Positions 31,910-41,492 of a DNA stretch of 52,831 nt are shown here, piece after piece. The DNA lies in contig NZ_SOSI01000010.1 of NCBI RefSeq assembly GCF_029760855.1, positions 1-52,831 on the forward strand, in the 5' to 3' direction. The first letter of the stretch is position 1. Each line of letters begins with the position of its first letter. The notes beneath the pieces are model-generated. The model was given only the letters and a program-made list of their open reading frames with translations, was not told the origin of the DNA and ran no database searches. Origin of the DNA: Erythrobacter litoralis. GTDB taxonomy: Bacteria; Pseudomonadota; Alphaproteobacteria; Sphingomonadales; Sphingomonadaceae. Position numbers and translations under genes: made by a program.

Positions 31910-32781
31910 GCGATGCCCGCGAGGAGCGAGTCGATGGCGGCGTGCACTTCCGGTTCGTCCAGCGTCGGCGCATGGCCCGTGCCCGCCACCGTCACGGCAT
32001 CGGCATTCGGCGCCCTGCGCTGCATTTCCGCAAAGGTCGCTTCGCTCAGCAATTGCGACGTCTCGCCGCGAACCAGCACGAGTGGCTTGTCCGCCAAGGC
32101 GTCGAAAGCGGGCCACAGATCCGGCGGGACGGCGCCATCGTCCGCCTCGAGAAACGGCTCGGCGATCTTCATATCGTAGTCGAAGGAGATGCGGCCGTTA
32201 TTGCACAATATCATCGACCGCTTCGCCATGTCGATCCAGTCCTGGGTATCGAACCCGGGATGTACCTCGCCATTTGCATCCTCGAGCGCGCGCGCGGCAT
32301 GCATCCAGGTGGGGAAGCTGCGGCTTTGCCCGATATAGCCGCGGATATGGGAAAGACCCGCCTCGTCCACGATGGGGCCGATATCGTTGAGCAGCGCCCC
32401 GACGATCCGCTCCGCGCCGCCCGCTGCCATCAGCATCGTCATCAATCCGCCCATCGACGTTCCGATGGATATGAAGCGCGCGATGCCTTCCTTTGCCAGC
32501 AACGCTTCCACGTCCGCTATGTAGGTGGGAACGGCATAGGTCTCGCTGTCTTCGGAGTAGTCGCTGTTTCCGCGCCCGCGCATATCCGGTACCACGACGC
32601 GCCAGCCCTGTGCGGCAATATGGCGGGCGAGCGCATCGAAATCGCGGCTATTCCGGGTCAGGCCATGAAGGCACAGCACAGGCGGGCGGCCCAGGGCGCG
32701 TTCGCCGCCGTCGTAATCGCGGAAATACAAGGTCAAGCCGTCGGCGCTTTGCCACTCGGCTTCGTTATAGGCACTGTCCAT
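31906..32781 (-). CDS. alpha/beta-fold hydrolase
   Basis: The product is 291 residues. HGLTRNSRDFD supplies the oxyanion loop, ISIGTSMGGLMTML the nucleophile Ser in GxSxGG, and GTGHAPTLDEP the catalytic His. The region where relatives usually carry the acid (VRGETSDLLS) reads VRGETSQLLS, so the Asp is replaced by Gln; another acid would be needed for a full triad. The substrate is unknown. It shares an ATGA overlap with the following GT4 gene, an odd pairing that suggests a joint role. Confidence 0.85.
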   Translation of the reverse strand: MDSAYNEAEWQSADGLTLYFRDYDGGERALGRPPVLCLHGLTRNSRDFDALARHIAAQGWRVVVPDMRGRGNSDYSEDSETYAVPTYIADVEALLAKEGIARFISIGTSMGGLMTMLMAAGGAERIVGALLNDIGPIVDEAGLSHIRGYIGQSRSFPTWMHAARALEDANGEVHPGFDTQDWIDMAKRSMILCNNGRISFDYDMKIAEPFLEADDGAVPPDLWPAFDALADKPLVLVRGETSQLLSEATFAEMQRRAPNADAVTVAGTGHAPTLDEPEVHAAIDSLLAGIA

Positions 32782-32859
32782 CCCTGCGCGTTAGCGAAGC
32801 CGCGCGCTAAATTCGAGCGATAGGTTGCATGACCCGGTGCGTGTCCCCACCCTCGGCTC

Positions 32860-34266
32860 ATGCCCGATGCGCCACCGCCTTCGCCCTACCGTCCCGACAC
32901 GCCTATCGCAGAGCTAGCCGGGTGGCTGGGCGATCCGGTCGAGCCGGCGGACTTCCCGCGCACGACTTTGCGCTTTCGCAACGATCGCTGGGCCACTGCG
33001 GTCGGAGTTGACGACCTGAGCGAAGGCGATTGGCTGAAGCATTTCGGTCGTTTCGACCCGCTGCCGGACAACCTGCCAAAGCCGCTCGCGCTGCGCTATC
33101 ACGGCCACCAGTTCCGGGTGTACAATCCGGAGATCGGCGACGGTCGCGGGTTCCTGTTCGCACAGCTTCGCGATGGCGGGAACCGCTTGCTCGATCTCGG
33201 CACGAAAGGTTCGGGGCAGACGCCGTGGAGCCGGCAGGGCGATGGACGACTAACGCTCAAAGGCGGGGTTCGCGAAATCCTTGCGACTGAGATGCTGGAA
33301 GCGCTCGGCGTGAATACCAGCAAGACGTTTTCCATCATTGAGACGGGCGAACAACTGCAGCGCGGAGACGAGCCTTCGCCCACCCGTTCCGCCGTGATGA
33401 CCCGGCTGAGCCATGGCCATATTCGCATCGGCAGCTTCCAGCGCCTGCTTGCGCTCGAGGAAGCCGACCATATGCGCAGCCTCGTCGACTATTGCCTCGC
33501 GCAGTTCCCCGGCCCGCCCCCACCCGAAGATGCGCCGGGCCGCGACGAACCGGCGGTGCGGCTGCTCCATCTCGTGGTCGAGCGCCTGGCCGATCTTGCC
33601 GCCAGCTGGATGGTGGCGGGCTTCGTCCACGGCGTGCTCAACACCGACAATATGAACATCACCGGCGAGAGCTTCGATTACGGCCCCTGGCGCTTCCTGC
33701 CGCGCTGGCAACCGGGCTTCACAGCCGCCTATTTCGACCATTCCGGCCTCTATGCCTTCGGTCGGCAGCCCGAAGCCCTGCACTGGAATTGCGGGCAGTT
33801 GGCGGTCGCCCTGCGGCTGATCGCGGACGCTCCGCCCCTGATCGCCGCGCTTGAGCGCTTTGGTCCTCTATACTCGGCGGCTATCGGGCGGCGCTGGTGC
33901 TGGCGGGTGGGCATAGAAAGCCTCGGCCCCGAAAAAGACGCCGAACTGGTCGGGCAATGCGAAGCGTATCTAGCAGAGAGCGATGCGCCGCCCGATGCTT
34001 TCTTCCATGCCCATCGGGGCGGTCGGGACCTGCCCGATGCCCTTCGCACGCTTTTCGAAGGTCGCAGCGCCCTCGATAGCAGTCACCCTTATTGGGACGA
34101 TGCCGAACCGCAGACCATGCTGATCGAAGAGGTGGAGGCTATCTGGCGTAGCATCGACGAGGCCGACGACTGGTCGCCCCTGCACCGCAAGGTCGCGGCC
34201 ATCCGCCGCATGGGCGAGGCTCACGGCGCTGCGCCCGAACCTGCGGGACATAGCGCCTCCGGTTGA
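32860..34266 (+). CDS. selO: SelO/YdiU family protein adenylyltransferase
   Basis: The product is 468 residues with a pseudokinase fold. Recognisable blocks are LALRYHGHQFRVYNPEIGDGRGFLFAQ, LDLGTKGSGQTPWSRQGDGRLTLKGGVREIL, the catalytic-loop equivalent HGVLNTDNMNITG, and the DFG-like FDYGPWRF. SelO transfers AMP from ATP to Ser/Thr/Tyr of target proteins, with roles in redox homeostasis. The C-terminus is shorter than in canonical members and I see no terminal Cys/Sec redox motif. The ribosome-binding site is poor, so the start is only moderately certain. Confidence 0.93.
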   Translation: MPDAPPPSPYRPDTPIAELAGWLGDPVEPADFPRTTLRFRNDRWATAVGVDDLSEGDWLKHFGRFDPLPDNLPKPLALRYHGHQFRVYNPEIGDGRGFLFAQLRDGGNRLLDLGTKGSGQTPWSRQGDGRLTLKGGVREILATEMLEALGVNTSKTFSIIETGEQLQRGDEPSPTRSAVMTRLSHGHIRIGSFQRLLALEEADHMRSLVDYCLAQFPGPPPPEDAPGRDEPAVRLLHLVVERLADLAASWMVAGFVHGVLNTDNMNITGESFDYGPWRFLPRWQPGFTAAYFDHSGLYAFGRQPEALHWNCGQLAVALRLIADAPPLIAALERFGPLYSAAIGRRWCWRVGIESLGPEKDAELVGQCEAYLAESDAPPDAFFHAHRGGRDLPDALRTLFEGRSALDSSHPYWDDAEPQTMLIEEVEAIWRSIDEADDWSPLHRKVAAIRRMGEAHGAAPEPAGHSASG

Positions 34267-34343
34267 CGCGCCGCCGTTTCCGTCACACATCCGCCCCGCT
34301 GCCATCCGGCGGCATAATACGCCAAGAGAGAGGCCCTCCAACC

Positions 34344-35759
34344 GTGTCGCAAACCCAAATCGTCTCGACCGAACCTGCCACCGGCAACGAATTGTGGCGT
34401 GGCGAGGTCGGCGATCTCGACGAAGCGATCGAACGGGCGAACAATGCGCGCCGCAATTGGGGACAACAGCCGGTCGGCCAGCGTATGGAACTGGTCCGGC
34501 GCTTCGCCAACGAGGTGCGCAAGCAGGCGGAACCCTTCGCGGAACTAATTGCGCGCGAGACCGGCAAGCCCCTTTGGGAAGCACGCACCGAAGTCGAAGC
34601 GGTGATCGGCAAGGTCGAGATTTCAATCAGCGCCTATGCCGACCGTACGGGGCAAAAAAAGCTCAACAGCGCGCTGCAGGGCACCGCGGCGCTGCGCCAT
34701 AAGCCACACGGCATCATGGCGGTGCTGGGGCCGTACAACTTCCCCGCCCACCTCCCTAACGGTCACATCGTGCCCGCCCTGATCGCGGGCAATTGCGTGA
34801 TCTTCAAGCCGAGCGAGAAGACCCCGGCCGTGGGCGAATTCCTGGTGAAGTGCTTCCACGACGCCAAGGTCCCGCAGGGTGTGATCCAGTGCCTTCAGGG
34901 TGGCGCGGATATCGGCAAGGCGCTGGTCGAACACTGGATGATCAACGGCGTACTGTTCACCGGCTCGGCCCGCGCTGGCATCGCGATCAATCGCAAGCTT
35001 GCCAGCGATCCTGGAAAAATCCTTGCGCTGGAGATGGGTGGCAACAATCCCATCGTCATGCTCGATACCCCGAAGATCGAGGATGCGGCGGTCACCATCA
35101 TCCAGTCCGCCTTCACCACGGCGGGCCAGCGTTGCACCGCGGCGCGCCGTCTTGTGGTGGTCGACAGTATGTTCGATCAGATCGTGCCGGCGGTGAAAAA
35201 ACTGGCCGAGCGCCTGATCGTGGGCGAACCCTTCGCCGATCCCCAACCGTTCATGGGTACGGTGATCGACAACCAGACCGCCGATCTCCTGTCCGAAAGC
35301 TTCGTCGCGCTGATGAGCCGGGGCGGCAAGCCGATCATGCATATGAAGCGGCCGGACGAGAACCTGCCCTTCCTCAGCCCGTCGATCATCGATGCGACCG
35401 ATATGGACGACCGGCCCGACATCGAGCTGTTCGGTCCGCTCCTGCAAGTCATTCGCGTCGCCGATTTCAACGAGGCGATCATGGAAGCGAACAATACGCG
35501 TTATGGCTTGTCCGCATCGCTGATCGGCGGCGGTCCGCAGGATTTCGAGCTGTTCTGGAACGAGAGCCGCGCCGGCATCGTCAACTGGAACCGGCCGACC
35601 AACGGCGCCTCCTCCGCCGCCCCGTTCGGCGGGATCGGCCTGTCGGGCAATCACCGTCCCGCCGCCTATTACGCCGCCGACTATTGCGCCTACCCCGTCG
35701 CCAGCACCGAGATGGAGCAGCCGCGCGCCAGCCTCGGCATCGGTCTGCGCGACCAATAG
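34344..35759 (+). CDS. astD: succinylglutamate-semialdehyde dehydrogenase
   Basis: The product is 471 residues, starting at a GTG with GAGAGG upstream. Aldehyde dehydrogenase signatures are LGPYNFPAHLPNGHIVPALIAGN, LEMGGNNPIVM (catalytic Glu) and SAFTTAGQRCTAARRLVV (catalytic Cys). The AstD-specific RHKPHGIMAVLGPYNFP and NWNRPTNGASSAAPFGGIGLSGN fit the arginine succinyltransferase pathway, where it oxidises N-succinylglutamate semialdehyde with NAD. None of the other ast genes (astA, astB, astE) is in the window. It lies 77 bases after selO. Confidence 0.9.
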   Translation: MSQTQIVSTEPATGNELWRGEVGDLDEAIERANNARRNWGQQPVGQRMELVRRFANEVRKQAEPFAELIARETGKPLWEARTEVEAVIGKVEISISAYADRTGQKKLNSALQGTAALRHKPHGIMAVLGPYNFPAHLPNGHIVPALIAGNCVIFKPSEKTPAVGEFLVKCFHDAKVPQGVIQCLQGGADIGKALVEHWMINGVLFTGSARAGIAINRKLASDPGKILALEMGGNNPIVMLDTPKIEDAAVTIIQSAFTTAGQRCTAARRLVVVDSMFDQIVPAVKKLAERLIVGEPFADPQPFMGTVIDNQTADLLSESFVALMSRGGKPIMHMKRPDENLPFLSPSIIDATDMDDRPDIELFGPLLQVIRVADFNEAIMEANNTRYGLSASLIGGGPQDFELFWNESRAGIVNWNRPTNGASSAAPFGGIGLSGNHRPAAYYAADYCAYPVASTEMEQPRASLGIGLRDQ

Positions 35760-35876
35760 GTCCGACATAAGAAGGGCGCCGCCTTCCCCCCGAAGGGTTC
35801 CGACGACGCCCCACGACCCCCATTCAAGGATCGCGCTATCGGCCGTGGGTGGGCACGGCCTCAAGCTCGTAAAGTG

Positions 35877-36398
35877 TTATCCGCAGCGTGTGCTGGACCG
35901 GTCGATGGTCCGACCGAGCAATGCCCCTGCCGCGCCGCCGATGATGGCGCCCAGCGTCCGGTCGCCGCCGCGGCCCGCGACCTCGTGGCCGAGCAGCGCG
36001 CCGACGCCCGCACCGACCAGCAGACCGGTCGTGCCGTTATCGCGGCGGCAGTAATAGCGGCCGTCGTCCCCGCGCCAGATGCGCGTATCGCGGCGGACCG
36101 GCTGTCCGTAATTGCGATCGTAATTCATGTAATAGGGCCGTGCCGAGCCGCGATAGCTGTAGCGGTCGTTGTAGCGCCGATCTTCGTAGCGATCGTACCG
36201 GTCGTAACGATCGTTGCGATGGCCGCGCTTCCAATGTTTGCGCTTGTGCTTCGGACGGTGTTCGAACACCATATCGCCGGTCGTCGCTGTATACGCCGGC
36301 GCGCTTTTCGCTGGCAGTTCGGCAGCGCTCGACGGTACGGCGACAGTCAGGCTTGCAGCGGCGAATGCCATTGCGGCGGGTTTGAAAATCTGCGGCAT
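35877..36398 (-). CDS. glycine-zipper 2TM domain protein with Arg/Tyr/Asp-rich linker
   Basis: The product is 173 residues. A signal peptide (AMAFAAASLTVAVPSSAAE) leads to a basic, low-complexity segment of about 60 residues with repeated DRYDRY-type units. A cysteine-bearing YYCRRDNGTTG then precedes a glycine zipper (LLVGAGVGALLGHEVAGRGG, then GAIIGGAAGALLGRTID). Glycine-zipper proteins of this kind are envelope-associated and often stress-linked, and are common in Sphingomonadales. Function is unknown. The gene converges with astD. Confidence 0.82.
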   Translation of the reverse strand: MPQIFKPAAMAFAAASLTVAVPSSAAELPAKSAPAYTATTGDMVFEHRPKHKRKHWKRGHRNDRYDRYDRYEDRRYNDRYSYRGSARPYYMNYDRNYGQPVRRDTRIWRGDDGRYYCRRDNGTTGLLVGAGVGALLGHEVAGRGGDRTLGAIIGGAAGALLGRTIDRSSTRCG

Positions 36399-36580
36399 GT
36401 CGGTGTTCTCCTCATTCGCGCCGACTCGGTTATGTGTTCGACCTGTTAAGGTTTAGACGCGGTTACCTGAACGATATGCAACCGCCGTGTCAGATTTCGA
36501 TTTTGCGATCAAACGACCCTCAGGGTGCGATAAGTCGAGGCTTGTGAAGCCCCGCATGCAGGCTTACGTGCGGCCTGTTC

Positions 36581-37483
36581 ATGAGCCTGACAGAGACCGA
36601 CAGCCGGAAAAGCGGCCTTGCTGCCGCGTTCGGGGCCTATGTCACATGGGGGTTCCTGCCGCTCTACCTGATTCTTGTGCGCAGCGTTCCGGCCTTCGAA
36701 TTCGTCGCCTGGCGGATCGTGTGGACGCTGCCGATCTGCCTCCTCATCGTCGCTTTCCGCAAACAGGGCGTGCAGGTCATCGAGGCCCTGCGCAATCCGC
36801 GCGTGCTCGGCTGGCTGGTTCTGAGCGCCACTCTGATCGCCGTGAACTGGGTGGTGTATGTCTGGGCCATCCAGCAGGGCCAGGTGTATGCCGCCAGCCT
36901 TGGCTATTATATCAACCCGCTGCTCAACATCCTGCTCGGCACGGTTTTTCTGAAAGAGAAACTGAGCCGCCTGCAATGGGTCGCGGTCGGTTTGGCGGCA
37001 GTCGGTGTCGCGTTGCTCGCAGGCGGCGCTTTGACGACCTTGTGGATCAGCCTGACGCTCGCGGCGACATTCGGAACCTACGGCCTGGTACGCAAGCAGG
37101 TGCCCGTCGGCTCGCTACCCGGCCTTACCATCGAATCGCTCCTGCTGCTTCTCCCGTCGATCGGCGTTACCCTGTATTATGCGGGGCTACCGCAGGGCTC
37201 GTCCTTCGAAGTCAGTCTCGGGCTCAGCCTCGCCATCGTACTGGGCGGATTTCTCACCGCAATTCCGCTGCTACTGTTCGCAGTCGCAGCGCGGCGCATG
37301 CCCTATTCCACCTTGGGCTTCATCCAGTTCCTTGCACCCAGCATCGTGTTCGTGCTGGGTCTGACCGTGTTCGGCGAGGATCTGAAACCTGCGCAGGCCG
37401 CATGCTTCGCCTGCATCTGGGCGGCAGCAGCGCTCTTCATTTACGATCTTCTCAGCCGGCGTCGGGCAGCCGCCAGCGCATAG
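36581..37483 (+). CDS. rarD: RarD/EamA family permease
   Basis: The product is 300 residues with ten predicted membrane helices in two EamA repeats. [31 protein letters not shown] is the RarD signature, and [28 protein letters not shown] marks the end of the first repeat. It belongs to the drug/metabolite transporter superfamily in the inner membrane. RarD was linked to chloramphenicol resistance by name, but the true substrate is unknown. Its 3' end overlaps the convergent pyrC by 32 bases. Confidence 0.92.
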   Translation: MSLTETDSRKSGLAAAFGAYVTWGFLPLYLILVRSVPAFEFVAWRIVWTLPICLLIVAFRKQGVQVIEALRNPRVLGWLVLSATLIAVNWVVYVWAIQQGQVYAASLGYYINPLLNILLGTVFLKEKLSRLQWVAVGLAAVGVALLAGGALTTLWISLTLAATFGTYGLVRKQVPVGSLPGLTIESLLLLLPSIGVTLYYAGLPQGSSFEVSLGLSLAIVLGGFLTAIPLLLFAVAARRMPYSTLGFIQFLAPSIVFVLGLTVFGEDLKPAQAACFACIWAAAALFIYDLLSRRRAAASA

Positions 37484-38495
37484 TCTCTCCGGCATGGAAC
37501 GGGACGATGGTTTCCCCGCCGCAATCGATCTCGTCTGCAACTTCGACATCGACCTTTTCCAGCGTAATCGTGCCTTCGTTCAGCGGCAGGCCGTAAAAGC
37601 GCGGACCGTTTTCGCTGGCGAACGCTTCGAACTTATCGAGCGCCCCTTCCTCTTCGAACACGCTGACATAGCTTTCCAGGGCGTGCGGCGCGTTGAAGAT
37701 GCCCGCGCAACCGCAACTCGATTCTTTGGCATGGCGCGGATGTGGCGCACTATCGGTGCCGAGGAAGTATTTGGCCGAACCGGACGTGGCCGCCTTGCGC
37801 AGCGCCAGCCGATGCTCTTCGCGCTTGGCGACGGGCAGGCAGAACATGTGCGGCCGGATGCCGCCGACAAGGATTGCGTTGCGGTTGATCTGCAGATGCT
37901 GCGGCGTGATCGTCGCCCCGACCCGGTCGCCCGCGCTTTCGACGAATTCGACCGCCTGCCGCGTGGTGATATGCTCGAAGATGACTTTAAGCTCGGGCAG
38001 CTTCTCGACCAGCGGCGCCAGCACCCGCTCGATGAACACGGCCTCACGGTCGAAGATGTCGATGTCGTCGCTCGTCACCTCGCCGTGAACGCATAGCGGC
38101 ATGCCGATCGCCGCCATGCGTTCCAGCACCGGCATGATGTTGGCGACATCGGTCACGCCCTGCGCGCTGTTGGTTGTCGCGCCCGCGGGGTACAGCTTTG
38201 CGGCCGTCAGCACGCCGTCGGAAAAACCGGCCGCCATGTCGTCCGCATCGGTTTCGTCCGTCAGGTAGGCGGTCATCAGCGGCGTGAATTCCATGACCTC
38301 CGGCACCGCCGCCAAGATCCGCTCGTGATACGCGTCTGCCAAGACGCTCGTCGTCACCGGCGGCGAGAGGTTCGGCATCACGATCGCCCTGGCGAACTGG
38401 CGCGCGGTATAGGGCACGACGGCCCGCATTATCGCACCGTCGCGAAAGTGGAGATGCCAGTCGTCGGGGCGGCGGAGAGTCAGCGATTCGGCCAT
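37452..38495 (-). CDS. pyrC: dihydroorotase (type II)
   Basis: The product is 347 residues, the length of enterobacterial-type PyrC. All metal-site elements are present: [10 protein letters not shown] (HxH), [13 protein letters not shown] (the carbamylated Lys), [13 protein letters not shown] and LGTDSAPH (catalytic Asp). [25 protein letters not shown] is also typical. It closes the dihydroorotate ring in pyrimidine synthesis in the cytosol. It lies nine bases after the patatin gene. The 3' overlap with rarD is fully coding in both genes. Confidence 0.97.
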   Translation of the reverse strand: MAESLTLRRPDDWHLHFRDGAIMRAVVPYTARQFARAIVMPNLSPPVTTSVLADAYHERILAAVPEVMEFTPLMTAYLTDETDADDMAAGFSDGVLTAAKLYPAGATTNSAQGVTDVANIMPVLERMAAIGMPLCVHGEVTSDDIDIFDREAVFIERVLAPLVEKLPELKVIFEHITTRQAVEFVESAGDRVGATITPQHLQINRNAILVGGIRPHMFCLPVAKREEHRLALRKAATSGSAKYFLGTDSAPHPRHAKESSCGCAGIFNAPHALESYVSVFEEEGALDKFEAFASENGPRFYGLPLNEGTITLEKVDVEVADEIDCGGETIVPFHAGETMRWRLPDAG

Positions 38496-38504
38496 GCCGC
38501 CGCG

Positions 38505-39329
38505 TTACCGTGCCCCGCCCTGTTCCGCCATCCACACCGTCCCGTCGCGAACACCCTGTTCCCATGTCCGGCTGACCCTGGAAGAGTCCGCGAAGTCGAT
38601 CTTGTCGGCGGCGACCTCGCTCGAGGGCTGCACATATACGCGCCGTTCCATATCGGGCAGGTTGCGATAACGGCTGGTGAGTAGCACCAGCGTCTGCCCC
38701 TCGTCCGGTTCGGGCGGCGGCGCCTTGTCGAGCATTCCACCATCGAGCACGCGGCATTCGCCCCATTGCGGCACGTCGAACACCGGCGGAATCGTCGCCG
38801 CTGCGCATATCAAATCGTGCAGCGTACCGTTACGCGCCGCCTCTCGCGCATCCACGCGCAGGCGCTGCAAACCACCATCCATCGGCAGCCTGAGATGCGG
38901 CGTGGAGCGAAGCAGCTGGTCGAGTTGGTAAAGGACGAGGTAGAATACGGCGCTCAGGCGTGGCGGGATACCTTGCGGCGGAACCGAGAGCGACACCTGA
39001 TAAGCGGGTCCATCGGCAATGCGCGCGATCGCTTCGCTATCGAGGGTCGTCTCGACCACCGCGCGATAGATCTCCTGATGGGGGGTGAAATTGTCCCGCC
39101 CGAGCGCGAAATTCGATGCGTTGATCTCGAACGCTTCTTTCATCAGCGTCAGCAGATCGTCTTCCCGCCCGCCGATCCACGCCGCCGCGCTCAGCGCACC
39201 GCCCGATACGCCGCTGATCCGGCTGGGGCGCAAGTCATCGAAGCCGCCGACTTCGCTCATGAAGCCGCCGTGCCAGAAGCAGCGGATCCCGCCGCCGGAA
39301 AATACGATTTGCTCGAACCTCTCCTGCAT
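38505..39329 (-). CDS. patatin-like phospholipase
   Basis: The product is 274 residues. The oxyanion loop SGGGIRCFWHGG near the N-terminus, the nucleophile motif GVSGGALSAA (GxSGG form) and the Asp in VLDGGMLDKAPP make the Ser-Asp dyad of patatins. No signal peptide is seen, so it should be cytosolic. It may hydrolyse phospholipids or other acyl esters. It shares the strand with pyrC and is divergent from ygfZ. Confidence 0.87.
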   Translation of the reverse strand: MQERFEQIVFSGGGIRCFWHGGFMSEVGGFDDLRPSRISGVSGGALSAAAWIGGREDDLLTLMKEAFEINASNFALGRDNFTPHQEIYRAVVETTLDSEAIARIADGPAYQVSLSVPPQGIPPRLSAVFYLVLYQLDQLLRSTPHLRLPMDGGLQRLRVDAREAARNGTLHDLICAAATIPPVFDVPQWGECRVLDGGMLDKAPPPEPDEGQTLVLLTSRYRNLPDMERRVYVQPSSEVAADKIDFADSSRVSRTWEQGVRDGTVWMAEQGGAR

Positions 39330-39367
39330 GGGTTTCGCTTTGGCGTAGGCGGCCTACATTGTCACCC

Positions 39368-40105
39368 ATGACAGCCAGCCGCCTTCAAGACCGCGCCATG
39401 ATCCGCCTCGAAAGTCCCGATGGTTCGGAGGACGTCCCCGCCTTCCTGCAAGGTTTGGTTACGAACGATGTCGCGGGCGAATTGCCGGTCTATGCGGGGC
39501 TGCTGACCCCACAGGGGAAGATGCTGTTCGATTTCTTCGTCTGGCCCGCACCGAATGGCGGTCTGCTGCTCGATTGCGAAGCGGATGCCGCCGAAGATCT
39601 GGTCAAACGCCTTTCGCTGTATCGCCTGCGCCGCAAGATCGACATTGCGCGGGACGAGAGCCTGACCGTTCATTGGGCCGCGGAGGCGGGCGATGGCGGC
39701 GCGCGCGACCCGCGCCTCGCGGCGCTGGGCCAGCGCTGGATCGCGCCAATGGACGACGGCGAACCGGTCGACGACGCCTATCTTAAACACCGGCTTTCTC
39801 TAGGGGTGCCGGAAGGGCGGCGGGACATGGCCGACACCCTCTGGCTCGAGACGAATGCCGTCGAACTCAACGGCGTCAGCTTCAACAAAGGCTGCTATAT
39901 CGGGCAGGAGAATACCGCGCGGATGAATTGGCGGCAGAAGGTCAACCGGCGTCTGGTCGTCGTTCCACTCGACCAGTCGGAGGACAAGCGGCGCAAGGCG
40001 GACTATTCCGACCTCAGCTACGCGATCGACCATCTGCGGGTCGCGGATATCGATGCCGACCGCGCGCCCGAATGGATGCGCGCGGGCCTTACTCCGGCGG
40101 AATAG
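39368..40105 (+). CDS. ygfZ: YgfZ/GcvT-like folate-binding protein (Fe-S cluster maintenance)
   Basis: The product is 245 residues. FLQGLVTNDVAGELPVYAGLLTPQGKMLFDFFV is the N-terminal folate-binding block, and NKGCYIGQENTARM contains the KGCYxGQE signature with the redox-active Cys. The family (COG0354, IBA57 in mitochondria) supports maturation or repair of [4Fe-4S] proteins such as MiaB. ATG 39368 was chosen over an upstream TTG. It overlaps the convergent TetR gene by 17 bases. Confidence 0.92.
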   Translation: MTASRLQDRAMIRLESPDGSEDVPAFLQGLVTNDVAGELPVYAGLLTPQGKMLFDFFVWPAPNGGLLLDCEADAAEDLVKRLSLYRLRRKIDIARDESLTVHWAAEAGDGGARDPRLAALGQRWIAPMDDGEPVDDAYLKHRLSLGVPEGRRDMADTLWLETNAVELNGVSFNKGCYIGQENTARMNWRQKVNRRLVVVPLDQSEDKRRKADYSDLSYAIDHLRVADIDADRAPEWMRAGLTPAE

Positions 40106-40688
40106 CAGGTTCGAGCGAACTCATCAGCATCCGCTCCGCCCGGTCGCGCGCCGCCGTGTCCGGCAGGCCGAGGGACCTTGTGAGGGCAGAGCCGATCAGC
40201 GCATCGCCCATTGCCATCAGCACGAGTGCCAGCGTTTCCTCGTGAATGCGAAGGGGATTGCCGGAATGGTCCGCCTCGTGCGGGGCGATCTCGTCGACCA
40301 GATCGTGGATCGTTTCGACGATCGGGGTCAGCGCGTCCTCGTTGCCGGTCAGGATCATCCAGCTCGCCAGCGCCCCCGCCCCTTCGCGGTCGAAAGCATC
40401 GAACGCGAGGTCGACGACTTCGCGCGGACTGCCGAGCCCCGCCTGGGTGGCACGCACCGCATCGGCGATAGCATCGCACACATTGGCGGCGAGATAGCCC
40501 GCGAGCGCCTTTTGCAATCCGGCGGCGGAACCGAAATGGTGCAGCAGATTGGCATGGGTCTTCCCGATCCGGCTGGCCACTGCCTTCAGCGTCACCGCTT
40601 GCGGGCCCGCCTCGATCAGCAAGCCACGCGCGGCTTCGAGCGCGGCGAGGCGTGATTCTTCGGGACTCAGTCTTTTCCTGGTGGCCAT
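40089..40688 (-). CDS. TetR family transcriptional regulator
   Basis: The product is 199 residues. Residues 10-57 form a TetR-type HTH (RLAALEAARGLLIEAG, VTLKAVASRIGKTHANLLHHFGSAAGLQKALAGYLA), slightly unusual in having HANLLHHF where most have SxLYYHF. The remainder is a helical ligand-binding domain. ATG 40688 starts the family-like MATRKRLSPEESR. The target is unknown. It is 62 bases downstream of the acetyltransferase gene on the same strand. Confidence 0.87.
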   Translation of the reverse strand: MATRKRLSPEESRLAALEAARGLLIEAGPQAVTLKAVASRIGKTHANLLHHFGSAAGLQKALAGYLAANVCDAIADAVRATQAGLGSPREVVDLAFDAFDREGAGALASWMILTGNEDALTPIVETIHDLVDEIAPHEADHSGNPLRIHEETLALVLMAMGDALIGSALTRSLGLPDTAARDRAERMLMSSLEPAIPPE

Positions 40689-40750
40689 CGTGGGAGTGCG
40701 GTAGCGGATCGGTGCGCATCCGCAAAGTGACGGGCGCGCACCGTCCATGA

Positions 40751-41287
40751 TCAGGCGGCCTGTTTGAGATCCTCGGTCGGTCGGTGTTCGACAAGGGGCA
40801 TCTCGAATTCCACCAGGGTCGCCGCTTCGCCGCGCCCGGCGCTGTAGCGCTGACTGCGCCGCCCGGTGGGCCGGAACCCTATCTTGCGAAGAACCTTGCC
40901 GGATGCCGGGTTGTCGGCGAAATGCCCGGCGACCAGTCGGCTATGCCCGAGCAACGGAGCCAGCGAAACGAGGGCGCGCGCCGCCTCGGTCGCGAAGCCG
41001 CGGCCCCAGAAGCGTCGGGCAATCCAGTAACCGATTTCCGTCTCCCCATCGCTCGAACCGAAACCGGCGCTGCCGATCACGCCTTCGCCGGGAAGGTGGA
41101 CGAGGAAATGCGGTACGCACGCGTCCTGCGGACGGCGCGCGAAATCCTGCGCGTCGGCGAGTTTATAGGGCCACGGCGCATGGGCGAGGTTTCGAACGAT
41201 GGCCTCTTCGCCGATGCCAGCCAGAATGGCGGGCGCATCCTCGATCCAGGCGGGCCGCAAAAGCAGGCGCTGCGTCTTGTGGAACAT
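40751..41287 (-). CDS. GNAT N-acetyltransferase (RimJ/RimL-like)
   Basis: The product is 178 residues. TQRLLLRPAWIEDAPAI is the usual start of the RimJ/RimL group, and RRFWGRGFATEAARAL is the acetyl-CoA pyrophosphate-binding loop. NPASGKVLRKIGFRPTG is the conserved C-terminal block. It acetylates an unknown amine, possibly a protein N-terminus or a small molecule. Confidence 0.9.
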   Translation of the reverse strand: MFHKTQRLLLRPAWIEDAPAILAGIGEEAIVRNLAHAPWPYKLADAQDFARRPQDACVPHFLVHLPGEGVIGSAGFGSSDGETEIGYWIARRFWGRGFATEAARALVSLAPLLGHSRLVAGHFADNPASGKVLRKIGFRPTGRRSQRYSAGRGEAATLVEFEMPLVEHRPTEDLKQAA

Positions 41288-41392
41288 TGGTATTCTCCCT
41301 TCGGCCGACGCTCCGGGGTCCTAATCCGGCTGCGTGACAGTTGCATGATGACGAAAGGAAATTTCGCCACGAAGCGAAGAGGGAGAAACGAC

Positions 41393-41425
41393 AAGAGGGA
41401 GACAGGTCGGCCCCATCTCCCTCTT
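41393..41425 (-). terminator. terminator after rplU-rpmA
   Basis: AAGAGGGAGA (41393-41402) pairs perfectly with TCTCCCTCTT (41416-41425) around a 13-base loop. It is 67 bases past the rpmA stop. The T-run on the leftward side is interrupted (TTGTCGTTT), so efficiency may be moderate. Confidence 0.6.
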
Positions 41426-41492
41426 CGTCTGCCGGATCGTTAGCCCGGCTGGGACCGTCCTGCTTGGACGTTCCCGTTATCGAACCGTCCGG

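Noticed and set aside
35760..35876. Possible terminator between convergent astD and the glycine-zipper gene
   Set aside because: Only a 5-bp GGGCG/CGCCC stem with a large loop and no T-run is present, so it is too weak to call.
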